Source: Myxococcus xanthus (GTDB taxonomy: Bacteria > Myxococcota > Myxococcia > Myxococcales > Myxococcaceae). From it: a stretch of 64,000 nt of DNA. The notes below the pieces were generated by a model, which ran no database searches, was not told the origin of the DNA, and worked only from the letters and a program-made list of their open reading frames with translations. The stretch spans positions 1 through 64,000 of the forward strand of contig NZ_JABFNS010000021.1 of the NCBI RefSeq assembly GCF_013116825.1. The letters are read 5' to 3'. Within the stretch, counting starts at the first letter, position 1, and every line of letters begins with the position of its first letter. Shown in pieces: positions 55,068-64,000 of the stretch. A program made the position numbers and the translations under genes.

Positions 55068-57800
55068 CTAGCCCTTGGCCAGCTGGCGGAGCACGTACTG
55101 CAAGATGCCGCCGTGGCGGTAGTAGTCGAGCTCGTTCGGCGTGTCGATGCGGCACACCACCGTGAACTCCTTGGTGCCACCCTCACCCGTGGCCTTCACG
55201 GTGAGCTTCTTCTGCGGCGCCAGGTCCTGCGCCACGCCGGTGATGTCGAACTTCTCGTGGCCGGTGAGGCCCAGCGACTGCGCGTCCTGGCCCGCCTCGA
55301 ACTGGAGCGGCAGCACGCCCATGCCCACCAGGTTGGAGCGGTGGATGCGCTCGAAGCTCTTGGCGATGACGGCCTTCACGCCCAGCAGCATGGTGCCCTT
55401 GGCCGCCCAGTCACGGCTGGAGCCGGTGCCGTACTCCGCGCCCGCCAGCACCACCAGCGGCGTGCCCTCCGCCTGGTACTTCATGGACGCGTCGTAGATG
55501 CTCATCCGCTCGCGCGTGGGGATGTGGACGGTGACGCCGCCCTCCACGCCCGGGACCAGCAGGTTCTTCAGGCGGATGTTGGCGAAGGTGCCGCGCACCA
55601 TCACCTCGTGGTTGCCGCGGCGCGCGCCGTAGGAGTTGAAGTCCTTGGGCTCCACGCCGTTGGCCATGAGGTACTTGGCCGCCGGGCTCGTCTTGGCGAT
55701 GTTGCCCGCGGGGGAGATGTGGTCCGTGGTGACGGAGTCACCCAGCAGCGCCATCACGTGCGCGCCATGGATGTCCTGCGTCGCCTTGGGCTCCTTCGGC
55801 AGGTTGTCGAAGAAGGGCGGCTTGCGCACGTAGGTGGACGTGTCGTCCCACTGGAACGTGGAGCCCTTGCCCACCGGCAGCTGCTGCCAGAGCGCGTCGC
55901 CCTCCATGGCGTTGGCGTACTGGCTGCGGAACTGCTCCGGCTTCACGGAGGTGCGGATGACCTCCTGAATCTCCTCGTTGGTGGGCCAGATGTCCTTGAG
56001 GAACACGGGACGCCCGTTGGGGTCGGTGCCCAGCGGCTCGTTGTCCAGGTCCATGCCCACTTCGCCAGCCAGCGCGTAGGCCACCACCAGCGGCGGGCTG
56101 GCCAGGTAGTTCATGCGCACGTGCGGGTTGATGCGGCCTTCGAAGTTGCGGTTGCCGGACAGCACCGCGGCCACCACGAGGTCACCCTCGGTGACGGCGT
56201 TGGCCACGGGCTCCGTCAGCGGACCGGAGTTGCCGATGCACGTCGTGCAGCCGTAGCCCACGATGTGGAAGCCCACGGCCTCCAGGTACGGCAGCAGGCC
56301 GGCGTCGCGCAGGTACTCGCTGACGACGCGGCTGCCCGGGGCCAGGGACGTCTTCACCCACGGCTTCGGGTTGAGGCCGCGCTCCACGGCCTTCTTGGCC
56401 AGGATGCCCGCGCCCACCAGCACCGCCGGGTTGGAGGTGTTGGTGCAGGACGTAATCGACGCAATCACCACCGCGCCGTGGCCCAGCTGGTAGCTCTGGC
56501 GGCCGTTCTTCACCGTGACGGTCTGCGCCAGACGCTCGGGGGGCACCGCGGCGGCGGCGGTGGCCTTGCCCTTGCCACCCTCCTCGTCCTCGCCCTTGCT
56601 CTTGCCGGCCGACAGCATCTCCACCAGCGACTTCTCGTAGCCGGACTTCATGTCCTTGAGGGGCACGCGGTCCTGCGGGCGCTTGGGGCCGGCGAGGCTG
56701 GGCACCACGGTGGACAGGTCCAGCTCCAGCGTGTCGCTGAAGATGGGGTCCTCGGCGTCGTCACGCCGCCACAGGCCCTGCTCCTTGGCGTAGGCCTCGG
56801 TGAGGGCCACGAGGTCGTCCGGACGGCCGGTGAAGCGCAGGTAGTTGAGGCTCTCCTCGTCCACCGGGAAGAAGCCGATGGTGGCGCCGTACTCGGGCGC
56901 CATGTTCGCGATGGTGGCGCGGTCCGGCAGGGACAGGTTCTTCAGGCCGCTGCCGTAGAACTCCACGAACTTGCCCACCACGCCCTTCTTGCGAAGCATC
57001 TGCGTGACGGTGAGCACCAGGTCCGTGGCGGTGGCGCCCGCGGGCAGCTTGCCGTTGAGCTTGAAGCCCACCACCTGCGGAATCAGCATCGTGATCGGCT
57101 GGCCCAGCAGCGCGGCCTCGGCCTCGATGCCGCCCACGCCCCAGCCCACCACGCCCAGGCCGTTGATCATCGTGGTGTGGCTGTCGGTGCCCACCAGCGT
57201 GTCCGGGTAGACAGTGCTGCCCTGGCGGAACGTCACGTGCGCCAGGAACTCCAGGTTGACCTGGTGGCAGATGCCGATGTCCGGCGGAACCACGCCAAAG
57301 CCCTTGAACGCGCTCTGGCCCCAGCGGAGGAACGCGTACCGCTCACGGTTGCGCTCGAACTCCAGCTCGGCGTTCTCCTTGAACGCGGCGGACGTCGCGA
57401 AGGAGTCAATCTGCACCGAGTGGTCGATGACCAGGTCGGCCGGGTTGCGCGGGTTGATCTTGTCCGGGTTGCCGCCCATGGAGGCCAGCGCCTCACGCAT
57501 GGCCGCCAGGTCCACCACCGCGGGCACGCCCGTGAAGTCCTGGAGCAGCACGCGGGCGGGGTGGAAGGAGATTTCCACGTCCGGGGTGGCCTTGGGGTCC
57601 CACGCCAGCATCTTCTCCACGTGCTCGCGCTTCACCACACGACCGTCCTCGTGGCGCAGCAGGTTCTCCAGCAGGACCTTCAGCGAGAACGGCAGGCGGT
57701 TCACCGCCGGGTGGGATTTCGCCAGCTTGCCCAGGCTGAAGAGGTCATAGGTGGCAGAGCCCACCTTGAGCTGGGACTTCGTGCCGAAACTGTCGGTCAT
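55068..57800 (-). CDS. acnA: Aconitate hydratase A
   Basis: About 910 residues starting at [14 protein letters not shown]; an ATG four codons earlier (MATHM) is also possible. It isomerises citrate to isocitrate in the TCA cycle through a [4Fe-4S] cluster. Cluster ligands are found in the typical [11 protein letters not shown] and in [14 protein letters not shown]. The domain order is 1-2-3-linker-4, with domain 4 carrying [18 protein letters not shown] lysine/glutamate-rich insert ([14 protein letters not shown]) lies before the cluster region and is not in E. coli AcnA. The gene stands alone. No iron-responsive site was recognised in the leader. Confidence 0.97.
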   Translation of the reverse strand: MTDSFGTKSQLKVGSATYDLFSLGKLAKSHPAVNRLPFSLKVLLENLLRHEDGRVVKREHVEKMLAWDPKATPDVEISFHPARVLLQDFTGVPAVVDLAAMREALASMGGNPDKINPRNPADLVIDHSVQIDSFATSAAFKENAELEFERNRERYAFLRWGQSAFKGFGVVPPDIGICHQVNLEFLAHVTFRQGSTVYPDTLVGTDSHTTMINGLGVVGWGVGGIEAEAALLGQPITMLIPQVVGFKLNGKLPAGATATDLVLTVTQMLRKKGVVGKFVEFYGSGLKNLSLPDRATIANMAPEYGATIGFFPVDEESLNYLRFTGRPDDLVALTEAYAKEQGLWRRDDAEDPIFSDTLELDLSTVVPSLAGPKRPQDRVPLKDMKSGYEKSLVEMLSAGKSKGEDEEGGKGKATAAAAVPPERLAQTVTVKNGRQSYQLGHGAVVIASITSCTNTSNPAVLVGAGILAKKAVERGLNPKPWVKTSLAPGSRVVSEYLRDAGLLPYLEAVGFHIVGYGCTTCIGNSGPLTEPVANAVTEGDLVVAAVLSGNRNFEGRINPHVRMNYLASPPLVVAYALAGEVGMDLDNEPLGTDPNGRPVFLKDIWPTNEEIQEVIRTSVKPEQFRSQYANAMEGDALWQQLPVGKGSTFQWDDTSTYVRKPPFFDNLPKEPKATQDIHGAHVMALLGDSVTTDHISPAGNIAKTSPAAKYLMANGVEPKDFNSYGARRGNHEVMVRGTFANIRLKNLLVPGVEGGVTVHIPTRERMSIYDASMKYQAEGTPLVVLAGAEYGTGSSRDWAAKGTMLLGVKAVIAKSFERIHRSNLVGMGVLPLQFEAGQDAQSLGLTGHEKFDITGVAQDLAPQKKLTVKATGEGGTKEFTVVCRIDTPNELDYYRHGGILQYVLRQLAKG

Positions 57801-57967
57801 GTGTGTTGCCATCCTTCCTTGCGCGGGATGCGGCAACTTCTAGGCCCCCCGTTGACGCGTTGCAAAGGGTTCCTGCGAGCGCATTGAGGGCCCGACGCTT
57901 CCAGCCGCGGGTGTGCAGCCCCGCTCATCGGAACCATGCGGCCCGCTGAGAGGCGAACAGGGGTGGC

Positions 57968-59230
57968 TCAAATGATTCTGCGAAGCAGAGACAGTGCCCG
58001 CTCCAGCAGCTTCTGCCACAGGGGCCGGCGGCGGAACTCCGCCAGCGTCACCTCGCGGCAGTCCCCGCAGTCGCCGCGGAAGGAGTCTTCCAGTTGCTGT
58101 CCCAAGCGAGGGTCGGCGAAGACAGCGTTCACCTCGTGATTGAAGGCCAGGCTGAGGCGCTCCAGGTTGAAGGAACCGATGGTGCCCCACACCCCGTCCA
58201 CCACGGCCGTCTTGGCGTGCAGCACGCCGCGCTGCCACTCGAAGATGCGGACGCCCGCGCTCAGCAGCCGTTCGTAGAAGGCCCGGGCCATGAACTCCAG
58301 GATGGGGTGGTCACTGCGAGCGTTGAGCAGCAGATGGACCTCCACCCCGCGCCGGGCCGCCTCGCGCAGGGCCATCACCATGCGCCGGTCCGGAATGAAA
58401 TAGGCGGCGGCCACCAGCACGCTGCGCCGGGCCCTGCGGATGGCGTGCAGGTAGGCCCGGTGGATGCTTCGCCGACTGGACAACACCGCCAGCCCCACCG
58501 CGCCGCGCGGGGGGGGCGGGTTGCGCAGGCGCTCCAGCCGCCGGGTCAGCCGGTGGAAGCGGCCCTGGAACATCATCCGCCACGTGGCGGAGAAACACCG
58601 CTCCAGTTCATGGACCGCCGGCCCTTCGATGCGCAGCACGTCATCCCGCCACGCCGCGCCCATCTCCGCGGGCGCCCAGTGGGCGGAGATGTTCACCCCA
58701 CCGGTGAAGGCCACCTCTCCGTCCACCACCAGGATTTTGCGGTGGTCCCTCCGCAGCAGGTGCCGCAGCCCGCGTGACAGGCTGAAGGGCTTGAAGGCGC
58801 GGATGTCCACACCGCGCGCGCGCAGCCCGGCGAAGAAGCTCCGGCGGCTCGTCCAGGAGCCCACCGCGTCGTACAGCACCTTCACGTGCACGCCGCGCCC
58901 GGCCGCCTCCGCCAGCGCCTCGCCGAACAGCTCGCCGACGGAGTCGGAGACGAACATGTACGTCTCCATGCGGACATAACGGCGCGCCCCGCGGATGGCC
59001 TCCAGCATGGCCGGGTAGGCCTCCACGCCGTCGCGCAGCAGCTGGCATGCGTTGCCCTGCACCACCCCGTGGCGGCGCGGCAGGTAGTAGCGCGCCAGGG
59101 ACAGCCCGGAGACGTTGGGGCTCCACACCGGCCCATGCTCCGGCACGGGCCCTGGGGGCGTGGGCGCACGCCGCGGCGCGCCCGTGTCCACCTCCCCCGA
59201 CTGCTCGGTCAACGCCTCCGGGTCACGCAT
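57968..59230 (-). CDS. Phospholipase D-superfamily protein, cardiolipin synthase-like
   Basis: 420 residues from an ATG with GGGAGG just upstream. It has two PLD motifs: HRKILVVDGEVAFTGG and HAKTAVVDGVWGTIGSFN, each with the HxK(x4)D core. The region YVRMETYMFVSDSVGELFGE and the ending SLAFNHEVNAVFADPRLGQQ are as in bacterial cardiolipin synthases (ClsB-like). No clear transmembrane helices precede the domains, which favours the soluble or peripheral ClsB/ClsC type. It joins two lipid headgroup units, or may be a phosphodiesterase. Confidence 0.88.
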   Translation of the reverse strand: MRDPEALTEQSGEVDTGAPRRAPTPPGPVPEHGPVWSPNVSGLSLARYYLPRRHGVVQGNACQLLRDGVEAYPAMLEAIRGARRYVRMETYMFVSDSVGELFGEALAEAAGRGVHVKVLYDAVGSWTSRRSFFAGLRARGVDIRAFKPFSLSRGLRHLLRRDHRKILVVDGEVAFTGGVNISAHWAPAEMGAAWRDDVLRIEGPAVHELERCFSATWRMMFQGRFHRLTRRLERLRNPPPPRGAVGLAVLSSRRSIHRAYLHAIRRARRSVLVAAAYFIPDRRMVMALREAARRGVEVHLLLNARSDHPILEFMARAFYERLLSAGVRIFEWQRGVLHAKTAVVDGVWGTIGSFNLERLSLAFNHEVNAVFADPRLGQQLEDSFRGDCGDCREVTLAEFRRRPLWQKLLERALSLLRRII

Positions 59231-59368
59231 GGCCTCCCAACGGTGCGGATGCCCGCGCGACCCGGCAACCCGAGCCGCATCGCAGCCTGTCTTCCAGTGC
59301 CAGCCGGTGTCCGGAAGCCGACGGGACAACCCCGCGACGTCACGGGCACCGGAAAGCCGTGGCGCGGC

Positions 59369-60940
59369 CTAGAGGCCGTACTCCGCGCGCTTGGCGTCCG
59401 CGCGGGTGGCGCACGGCTGGTCGAACTCCGGGAAGTACTCCTTCACGTGGTCCAGGGTGGCGGAGGCGCTCTTGTAGTTGCCCTGGTTGTAGTAGCCCTC
59501 CACCTCCAGCAGCAGCTTGGAGCAGGTGCGGTCCAGCTCCTGCTGCGCCGCCTTCATGCGCTCCTGGGCGTCGTAGTAGAGGTCCGGCTTCGGCTCCGGG
59601 TGGGCCTCCAGCATCAGCCACGACACGCGGAAGGACTTCCAGGCCTCGTAGCGGTTGCGAGCGCCGATGTCCGGCGTCTGGAAGTGCTTCAAGCCACGCT
59701 TGTGGTACTCGGTGGCCTCGCGCACCAGCTCCTCCGGCAGCAGGTCCGGCAGCAGCGCACGCTCCACCCAGATGTTCCAGATGACCCACGGGTCTTCGCC
59801 CGGCGGATTCTTCACGTTGTCGAAGATGATGCGGTTGGGCTCGCCCTTCTTCAGGTGCTGGGCCGGAATCATCAGTTCGATGGAGCGGTCCTGGCTGGCC
59901 AGCGTGTCGGGCGGCACCTTGCCCACGTCCACGCCATTGACGCTCACCACGACCTCGTCCTTGGAGATGCCCTGGGCCTGGTAGTGGAGGATGACCACCG
60001 CGCGCGTGGCGGCGGTGTACTCCCACTCGAAGACCTTCATGTCCGGGCGATCCCAGGTCACGCCCGGCCCCAGGCCGAACGAGTCGCGGATGGGCTGGCC
60101 GGTCAACATCGAGGGCTCCTCGCCCACCGGCTGACCGTCCTCGCCGCTCAGCACCAGCCAGTAGAGGACGCCGAACAGCGCGAGCACCATGGCCACGCCG
60201 CCACCGATGATGCCGGTGCGCACGCCCTGGCTGGCGTCCGCCCAGAAGAGCTTCGCGCTGGACACCACGCCGGGGGACTCACGCCGGATGCGCGCGCGCT
60301 CCGCCGCGGACAGGCCACCACCGCCCGACGCGGACGGCGCCGGACGGGCCCGGGCCGGCGGGGGCGAACTGGACGGCCGCTTCGCGGGCGGTGCCGCTGG
60401 CGCCGAGCGCTCCATGGCCGCCGGCCGTGAGCCGCTCTGCCCCTGGGACACGGGGCGCAGGGCCTGCAGGTTGGACCGGGTGGCGCCCTCGCGGATTTCG
60501 TTCAGCGCCTCCTGGTCGGCACCTTCCGGGGCCAACGCGACGCCCTTGTTGCGCTGCCGCTTCAGGGAATCCAGGGAAACGATGCGCGTGCTGCCATCGC
60601 CGTCCTGAGCGCCGGCGGGGAGCTCTTCTTCGCCCGTGGCCGGCTCGTCCGTCAGCATGGCGAAGATGAACGTCACCGGCCCCAGGGTCAGCTTGTCGCC
60701 GTCCTCAAGCACCTGCGTCTTCACCGGACTGCCGTTGACGAGCGACCCGTTGGCGCTGCCCTGGTCCTCGACGGCGTAGGCATCACCGTCGAGGAAGATG
60801 CGGCAGTGGCGCCGGGACACACCCGGGTCGAACAGCGCGACGTCACAATCCGTCGAACGGCCGATGAGAACGGAGTCCTGGTCGAAGACGAACTCCTTAC
60901 CGGCTTCTCTACCCTCGGAGATCGTCAGCTGGAAAGGCAT
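59369..60940 (-). CDS. FHA-domain transmembrane protein
   Basis: 523 residues. The N-terminal FHA domain (about 1-95) has intact phosphothreonine-binding residues: LIGRSTDCDVAL, SRRHCRIF and SANGSLVNG. A low-complexity, Pro/Ser/Ala-rich cytoplasmic linker covers about 100-235. One hydrophobic helix (TGIIGGGVAMVLALFGVLYW) follows. The rest is outside, with a beta-rich domain (AVVILHYQAQGISKDEVVVS) and a helical C-terminal part that looks TPR-like (GYYNQGNYKSASATLDHVKE). The plan suggests phospho-signal control of an envelope function, perhaps through one of the many Ser/Thr kinases of myxobacteria. Confidence 0.88.
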   Translation of the reverse strand: MPFQLTISEGREAGKEFVFDQDSVLIGRSTDCDVALFDPGVSRRHCRIFLDGDAYAVEDQGSANGSLVNGSPVKTQVLEDGDKLTLGPVTFIFAMLTDEPATGEEELPAGAQDGDGSTRIVSLDSLKRQRNKGVALAPEGADQEALNEIREGATRSNLQALRPVSQGQSGSRPAAMERSAPAAPPAKRPSSSPPPARARPAPSASGGGGLSAAERARIRRESPGVVSSAKLFWADASQGVRTGIIGGGVAMVLALFGVLYWLVLSGEDGQPVGEEPSMLTGQPIRDSFGLGPGVTWDRPDMKVFEWEYTAATRAVVILHYQAQGISKDEVVVSVNGVDVGKVPPDTLASQDRSIELMIPAQHLKKGEPNRIIFDNVKNPPGEDPWVIWNIWVERALLPDLLPEELVREATEYHKRGLKHFQTPDIGARNRYEAWKSFRVSWLMLEAHPEPKPDLYYDAQERMKAAQQELDRTCSKLLLEVEGYYNQGNYKSASATLDHVKEYFPEFDQPCATRADAKRAEYGL

Positions 60941-60946
60941 GGGGGG

Positions 60947-61876
60947 TTACAATCCTACAGAGGCCCGCGCCGCTCGGGCAACGGCCGCGCGCGCGGAGGC
61001 CGGTTCCATGACCTGCGCCTCGCCACCGAAGGACAGGACCCACTGGGTGAGCCAGCGTTCGCTGTCCCCCGCCACCAGCACCTCCACGCCCCCGTCGGAA
61101 AGCGGGCGAGCGTCCTGGCCGAAGCGCTCCTTCACATAGGGTGCGGCCACGGGAGAGAAGCGCACGCGCACCGAGGAATCCGTCAGGCCCCGCGCCGGGT
61201 TGGGCACGTCCGCCCGGGCGTCCGTGGGCGGCTGGAAGGACACGTCCGTGACGAGGATGTCCTCCATCCGGTCCAGGCGGAACAGGCGCGCGTCCTGCCG
61301 GGTGTGGCAGTAGCCCTGCAGATACCACTGCCCCCGGTGGCTGAGCAGCTCGTAGGGGCGCACGGTGCGCGGCTCCGGCGACCGGCCGGGGCTGGCATAG
61401 CCGAACGTCACCTCCAGGCGCTCGATGATGGCCCGGGTGAGCGGCCCCAGGGCCTGGGGCGCCTCGGTGGACGCATCAATCTTCCGGTACATCTCCCGGT
61501 AGCGCTCGCGGGTGGCGGGCGGCAGCACGCGCTCCAGCTTCTGGAGGGCGCTCTGCAACGCGTCCCCCGTGGCCGGCCGCAGCAGCTCCGCCGACGCGGC
61601 CAGCGCCGCGGCCTCACCCGGCGTCAACCGGGGCGGCGCGAACAGGCGCTGGTCCAGGTCCACGTAGACGCGGTCGTTGTCCACGTAGATGTCGATGTAG
61701 TCGTCCGGGTTGAAGGGCGGCCGGCCCACGCAGGTGAGCAGGTCCAGCTCCTCCAGCAGGTCCTCGCGGCTGATGTTGAGCGCGCGCGCGAGCGCGTCCA
61801 CCGTGACGCCGGGGTGCTTGGAGACGTAGGGAACCAGGAACAGCAGGCGGCGGAGCCGCTCGTGGACGTTGCTCAT
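60947..61876 (-). CDS. WYL-domain transcriptional regulator (PafC-like)
   Basis: 309 residues from MSNVHERLRRLLFLVPY. A winged helix-turn-helix-like N-terminal region (HPGVTVDALARALNISREDL) leads to a middle dimerisation part and a WYL domain with PYELLSHRGQWYLQGYCHTR and ARLFRLDRMEDI. A WCX-like C-terminal part follows. It is coupled by ATGA to the upstream WYL gene, the arrangement of the pafB-pafC pair. In mycobacteria PafBC activates the LexA-independent DNA-damage response with sigma70. Whether this pair does so here is inference. Confidence 0.85.
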   Translation of the reverse strand: MSNVHERLRRLLFLVPYVSKHPGVTVDALARALNISREDLLEELDLLTCVGRPPFNPDDYIDIYVDNDRVYVDLDQRLFAPPRLTPGEAAALAASAELLRPATGDALQSALQKLERVLPPATRERYREMYRKIDASTEAPQALGPLTRAIIERLEVTFGYASPGRSPEPRTVRPYELLSHRGQWYLQGYCHTRQDARLFRLDRMEDILVTDVSFQPPTDARADVPNPARGLTDSSVRVRFSPVAAPYVKERFGQDARPLSDGGVEVLVAGDSERWLTQWVLSFGGEAQVMEPASARAAVARAARASVGL

Positions 61877-62895
61877 GCGCTCACCTTGTCCAGCGAATCG
61901 TCGTGGCACGACACGATGCGCGAGGCCATCTCCCGCAGACGCGCCTGCGCCCGCTCCGGGCCCTCCACGCGGCAATCCGGCCCCAGCGCCAGGCAGAAGC
62001 GCATCAGGCCGTCCACGAACGTGACCGGCAGCCGCGCCCGCACCGCCCCCTCCTCCGCCGGCTCCAGCGTGGCGCCGGGCAACAGGCCCGCGGCCCGCGA
62101 GGCGAGCGTGCCCGACAGGTGGAGCGCCACCTCCACCTGCTCATGGAACCGGTGCTGCCACGGGAAGTACGCCACGTGGGCCTCCAGCGAGAAGTCCGCC
62201 GGCACCTGGAAGTCCGGTGTGCGCGGGCGCGCCGTGTTCACCTTGAGTTCGCGAATCCGGTGGACGTGGAAGGTCCGCAAGTCCTTGCGCAGGTGGCAGT
62301 ACCCCACCAGCGTCCAGGCGCCTCGGCGCAGCGCCAAGCCATACGGGTCCACCCGCCGCTGCGTGGTGCCGGCCTGCTTGGGGCTGGCATACGTCAGGTC
62401 CACCCACTTGCGGGCCGCGCACGCATCCCAGAGCTGCTCCAGGCGCGCGGAGATCTCCTTCTCCTGGCCCTCGTGCACGGAGCCCAGCTCCATGCGCACC
62501 CGGGGTGTGGGTAGGGATTGACCGGCGAAGAAGCCGATCTTCCGCAGCGCGTGCGCCAGGTCATCCCGGCCCGGAAAGGCCCCCGACGCCAGCGCTGCGG
62601 AGCCGGCGGCGTAGAGCACGGCCAGCTCCTCCTTGGAGAGGTCCGCCTCCGGGAGGTAGTAGGCGTCCCGGTCGACGATGTAGCCGTCCCGGCGCTCGTC
62701 GTCTCCCTGCACGTACGTCAGCGGAAAGCCCAGCTCCACCAGCTCCGCCTTGTCGCGCTCGAACTTGCGCTCCGCGGCATCATCGGAGCCGCCGTAGTCA
62801 CCAGGGAAGTGCTCGCGCAGCTCGGCCCAGGAGATGGGCTCGCGTGCGTCGAGCAGAAGGGCCACGAGGTCGAGGATGCGTTCAGTGCGGTCCAT
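61873..62895 (-). CDS. WYL-domain transcriptional regulator (PafB-like)
   Basis: 340 residues. The N-terminal helix-turn-helix (MDRTERILDLVALLLDAREP, ISWAELREHFPGDYG) is followed by DAYYLPEADLSKEELAVLY, a typical PafB-like linker, and a WYL domain with DPYGLALRRGAWTLVGYCHL and FHVHRIRELKV. A WCX-like region ends the protein. It is the first gene of the pair and overlaps the next by ATGA. The ligand in this family is thought to be single-stranded DNA or another nucleic-acid-like molecule for some members. Confidence 0.87.
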   Translation of the reverse strand: MDRTERILDLVALLLDAREPISWAELREHFPGDYGGSDDAAERKFERDKAELVELGFPLTYVQGDDERRDGYIVDRDAYYLPEADLSKEELAVLYAAGSAALASGAFPGRDDLAHALRKIGFFAGQSLPTPRVRMELGSVHEGQEKEISARLEQLWDACAARKWVDLTYASPKQAGTTQRRVDPYGLALRRGAWTLVGYCHLRKDLRTFHVHRIRELKVNTARPRTPDFQVPADFSLEAHVAYFPWQHRFHEQVEVALHLSGTLASRAAGLLPGATLEPAEEGAVRARLPVTFVDGLMRFCLALGPDCRVEGPERAQARLREMASRIVSCHDDSLDKVSA

Positions 62896-63207
62896 TGGAG
62901 AGGTCGGCGACGATGCCGGGCGGACCCGAGAGGGTCAAGAAGTGGACGTGTGGGTGGGAAACAGGTGAGAGGGCCGCTCGCGTCCGGCGAGATAGCCGGA
63001 CGCGCCTGAACAAACAAGCAGGTAATCGCCTGTGCGCACGGCTGCACTCGTTGCGGCTGGCAAGGACTTGGGCGGGGGGCTCGCACTGAGGGCATGATCT
63101 GGGTTATTGCTGCTCCATTCCGTGGAAGTGGAAGCGACGTGGACAGGCCTGCCTGTCCGGATGCCGCACGGCCGAAGCGGCGAGCGGAGCCTCCGAAGGG
63201 ACTCACG

Positions 63208-63678
63208 ATGAGCGGCATCACCCTCGTCCGTAATGTGGTGGCCGGGTTGGCGATGTTCGTGGGCTTCACGAGCATGGCCGCGCCTGCGCCCGTGCGCGCG
63301 GAGCCCCTCTACTTCGCCGTCGAGGTCCGCCGTGACGGGCGGCTGGTGGCCCAGCCCAAGCTGCTGGGCGAGACGGGCCGCACCCTTCGCGCCGAGCGCC
63401 GCCGGCCAGGAGCGCCCCTGCCCGACTACCGGCTGGTCCTCACGCCCAAGGCCGAAGGCCAGTCCTTCCTCCTCCAGCTCGACCTGCTCCTGCCCGAGGC
63501 GAAGGGCCACTCCGAGCTGGCGCTGCTCCACGGCCAGGAGCGCAAGCTCCAGCTTGGCCGCGTCCCCGGAGAGCTCGAGGTCTCCCTGCTGCTGATGAAG
63601 GTGGACTCGCCGGAGTTCCGCGCGCTCATGCAGTTGGGCGAAAGCGGCGGCAAGTCGCTGTCCACCTCGTCCATCTGA
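63208..63678 (+). CDS. Small exported protein, function unknown
   Basis: 156 residues starting at MSGITLVRNVVAGLA, with a weak GAAGGGA about 8 bases upstream; a start at 63094 would put basic junk before the signal. The signal peptide ends PAPVRAEP (AxA site). The mature part is beta-rich and amphipathic (YFAVEVRRDGRLVAQPKLLG, YRLVLTPKAEGQSFLLQLDL). It has no cysteines and no known motif. It is probably periplasmic. It converges on proB with 16 bases between. Confidence 0.7.
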   Translation: MSGITLVRNVVAGLAMFVGFTSMAAPAPVRAEPLYFAVEVRRDGRLVAQPKLLGETGRTLRAERRRPGAPLPDYRLVLTPKAEGQSFLLQLDLLLPEAKGHSELALLHGQERKLQLGRVPGELEVSLLLMKVDSPEFRALMQLGESGGKSLSTSSI

Positions 63679-63694
63679 ACTGCGCCCTGCCCGG

Positions 63695-64000
63695 CTACAG
63701 CACGGCCAGGTCGTCGCGGTGCACGGCCTCGTCGAGGTAGCGGTAGCCCAGCACCGCTTCGATGTCCGCCGTGCGATGTCCGGCGATGCGTCGCAGCTCG
63801 TTGGCGTCGTAGGCCGCCAGCCCCCGCGCGAACACGGCCCCCTCCGCGTCCACCAGGTCCACCGGGTCCCCGCGCCCGAAGTCTCCCTCCACGCCGCGCA
63901 CGCCGCTGGGCAGCAGGCTGCGCTTGCCGGTGACAATGGCCTCGCGCGCGCCAGCATCCACCGTGAGCGTCCCGCGTGCGCGCAGGGCATGGGCAATCCA
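63695..64000 (-). CDS. proB: Glutamate 5-kinase, C-terminal part (runs off the window)
   Basis: The visible reading frame ends the gene at 63695 and continues past the right edge. The sequence WIAHALRARGTLTVDAGARE, TGKRSLLPSGVRGVEGDF and AYDANELRRIAGHRTADIEA is the end of the kinase domain plus the PUA domain of ProB. Glutamate 5-kinase starts proline biosynthesis. The start lies outside this window. Confidence 0.88.
   Translation of the reverse strand, partial: WIAHALRARGTLTVDAGAREAIVTGKRSLLPSGVRGVEGDFGRGDPVDLVDAEGAVFARGLAAYDANELRRIAGHRTADIEAVLGYRYLDEAVHRDDLAVL

Overview
The window looks like chromosome of a Myxococcus (Deltaproteobacteria/Myxococcota). The DNA is very GC-rich and densely packed. 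It carries a complete type IVa minor-pilin/PilY1 set, an FHA protein, many lipoproteins and TAT or Sec exported enzymes. The site upstream of recA fits the LexA motif I remember for M. xanthus. No rRNA, tRNA or CRISPR array was seen. Several starts are GTG or TTG with good Shine-Dalgarno spacing, so starts were chosen by hand.

Left arm (1-14.7 kb): a small membrane protein and a LysR regulator come first. A leftward cluster follows, running HAMP-type membrane protein, fmt, a degenerate type II dehydroquinase with a basic tail, then rsmB. Next are a HEAT-repeat lipoprotein, a FUSC-type transporter, a protein with a C-terminal LETM1-like segment, a secreted metallo-beta-lactamase-fold hydrolase, and an Hsp90-like ATPase coupled to a helical-repeat protein.

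Island (14.70-20.35 kb): a block of clearly lower GC sits in the 3' end of the helical-repeat gene and is bounded by an 80-bp perfect direct repeat. The right copy is followed by what looks like the original last codons of the interrupted gene. Inside are a decayed IS5-family transposase, a tightly coupled three-gene operon (ParA-like ATPase, SIR2-domain protein, N4/N6-type DNA methyltransferase), and a complete IS5-family element whose transposase is split over two frames. I see no integrase. The ATPase-SIR2-methyltransferase operon is the best candidate for an undescribed system, probably anti-phage or anti-plasmid defence.

Centre (20.4-46.4 kb): housekeeping and metabolic genes include tex, a GNAT acetyltransferase, a TAT-exported PhoD-type phosphatase, recA with a LexA box, glmS and glmU, gamma-glutamyltransferase, a TatD-like hydrolase and an M3 peptidase lipoprotein. 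They are followed by an amidohydrolase, a single-domain response regulator, an ABC exporter pair, an alpha/beta hydrolase, a secreted VWA protein, an HDAC-family deacetylase, a lipoprotein and a GGQ release-factor-like protein.

Minor pilin cluster (46.5-54.5 kb): a good sigma54-type -24/-12 sequence precedes a small exported protein, four prepilin-like proteins in the order fimU-pilV-pilW-pilX, and a 1493-residue PilY1 with EF-hand-like calcium loops. This is a complete pilus priming/tip module.

Right end (54.5-64 kb): an HD-domain protein, aconitase acnA, a two-HKD phospholipase D/cardiolipin synthase protein, and a membrane FHA protein. Then come a PafB/PafC-like tandem of WYL regulators, a small secreted protein and the 3' part of proB, which runs off the window.
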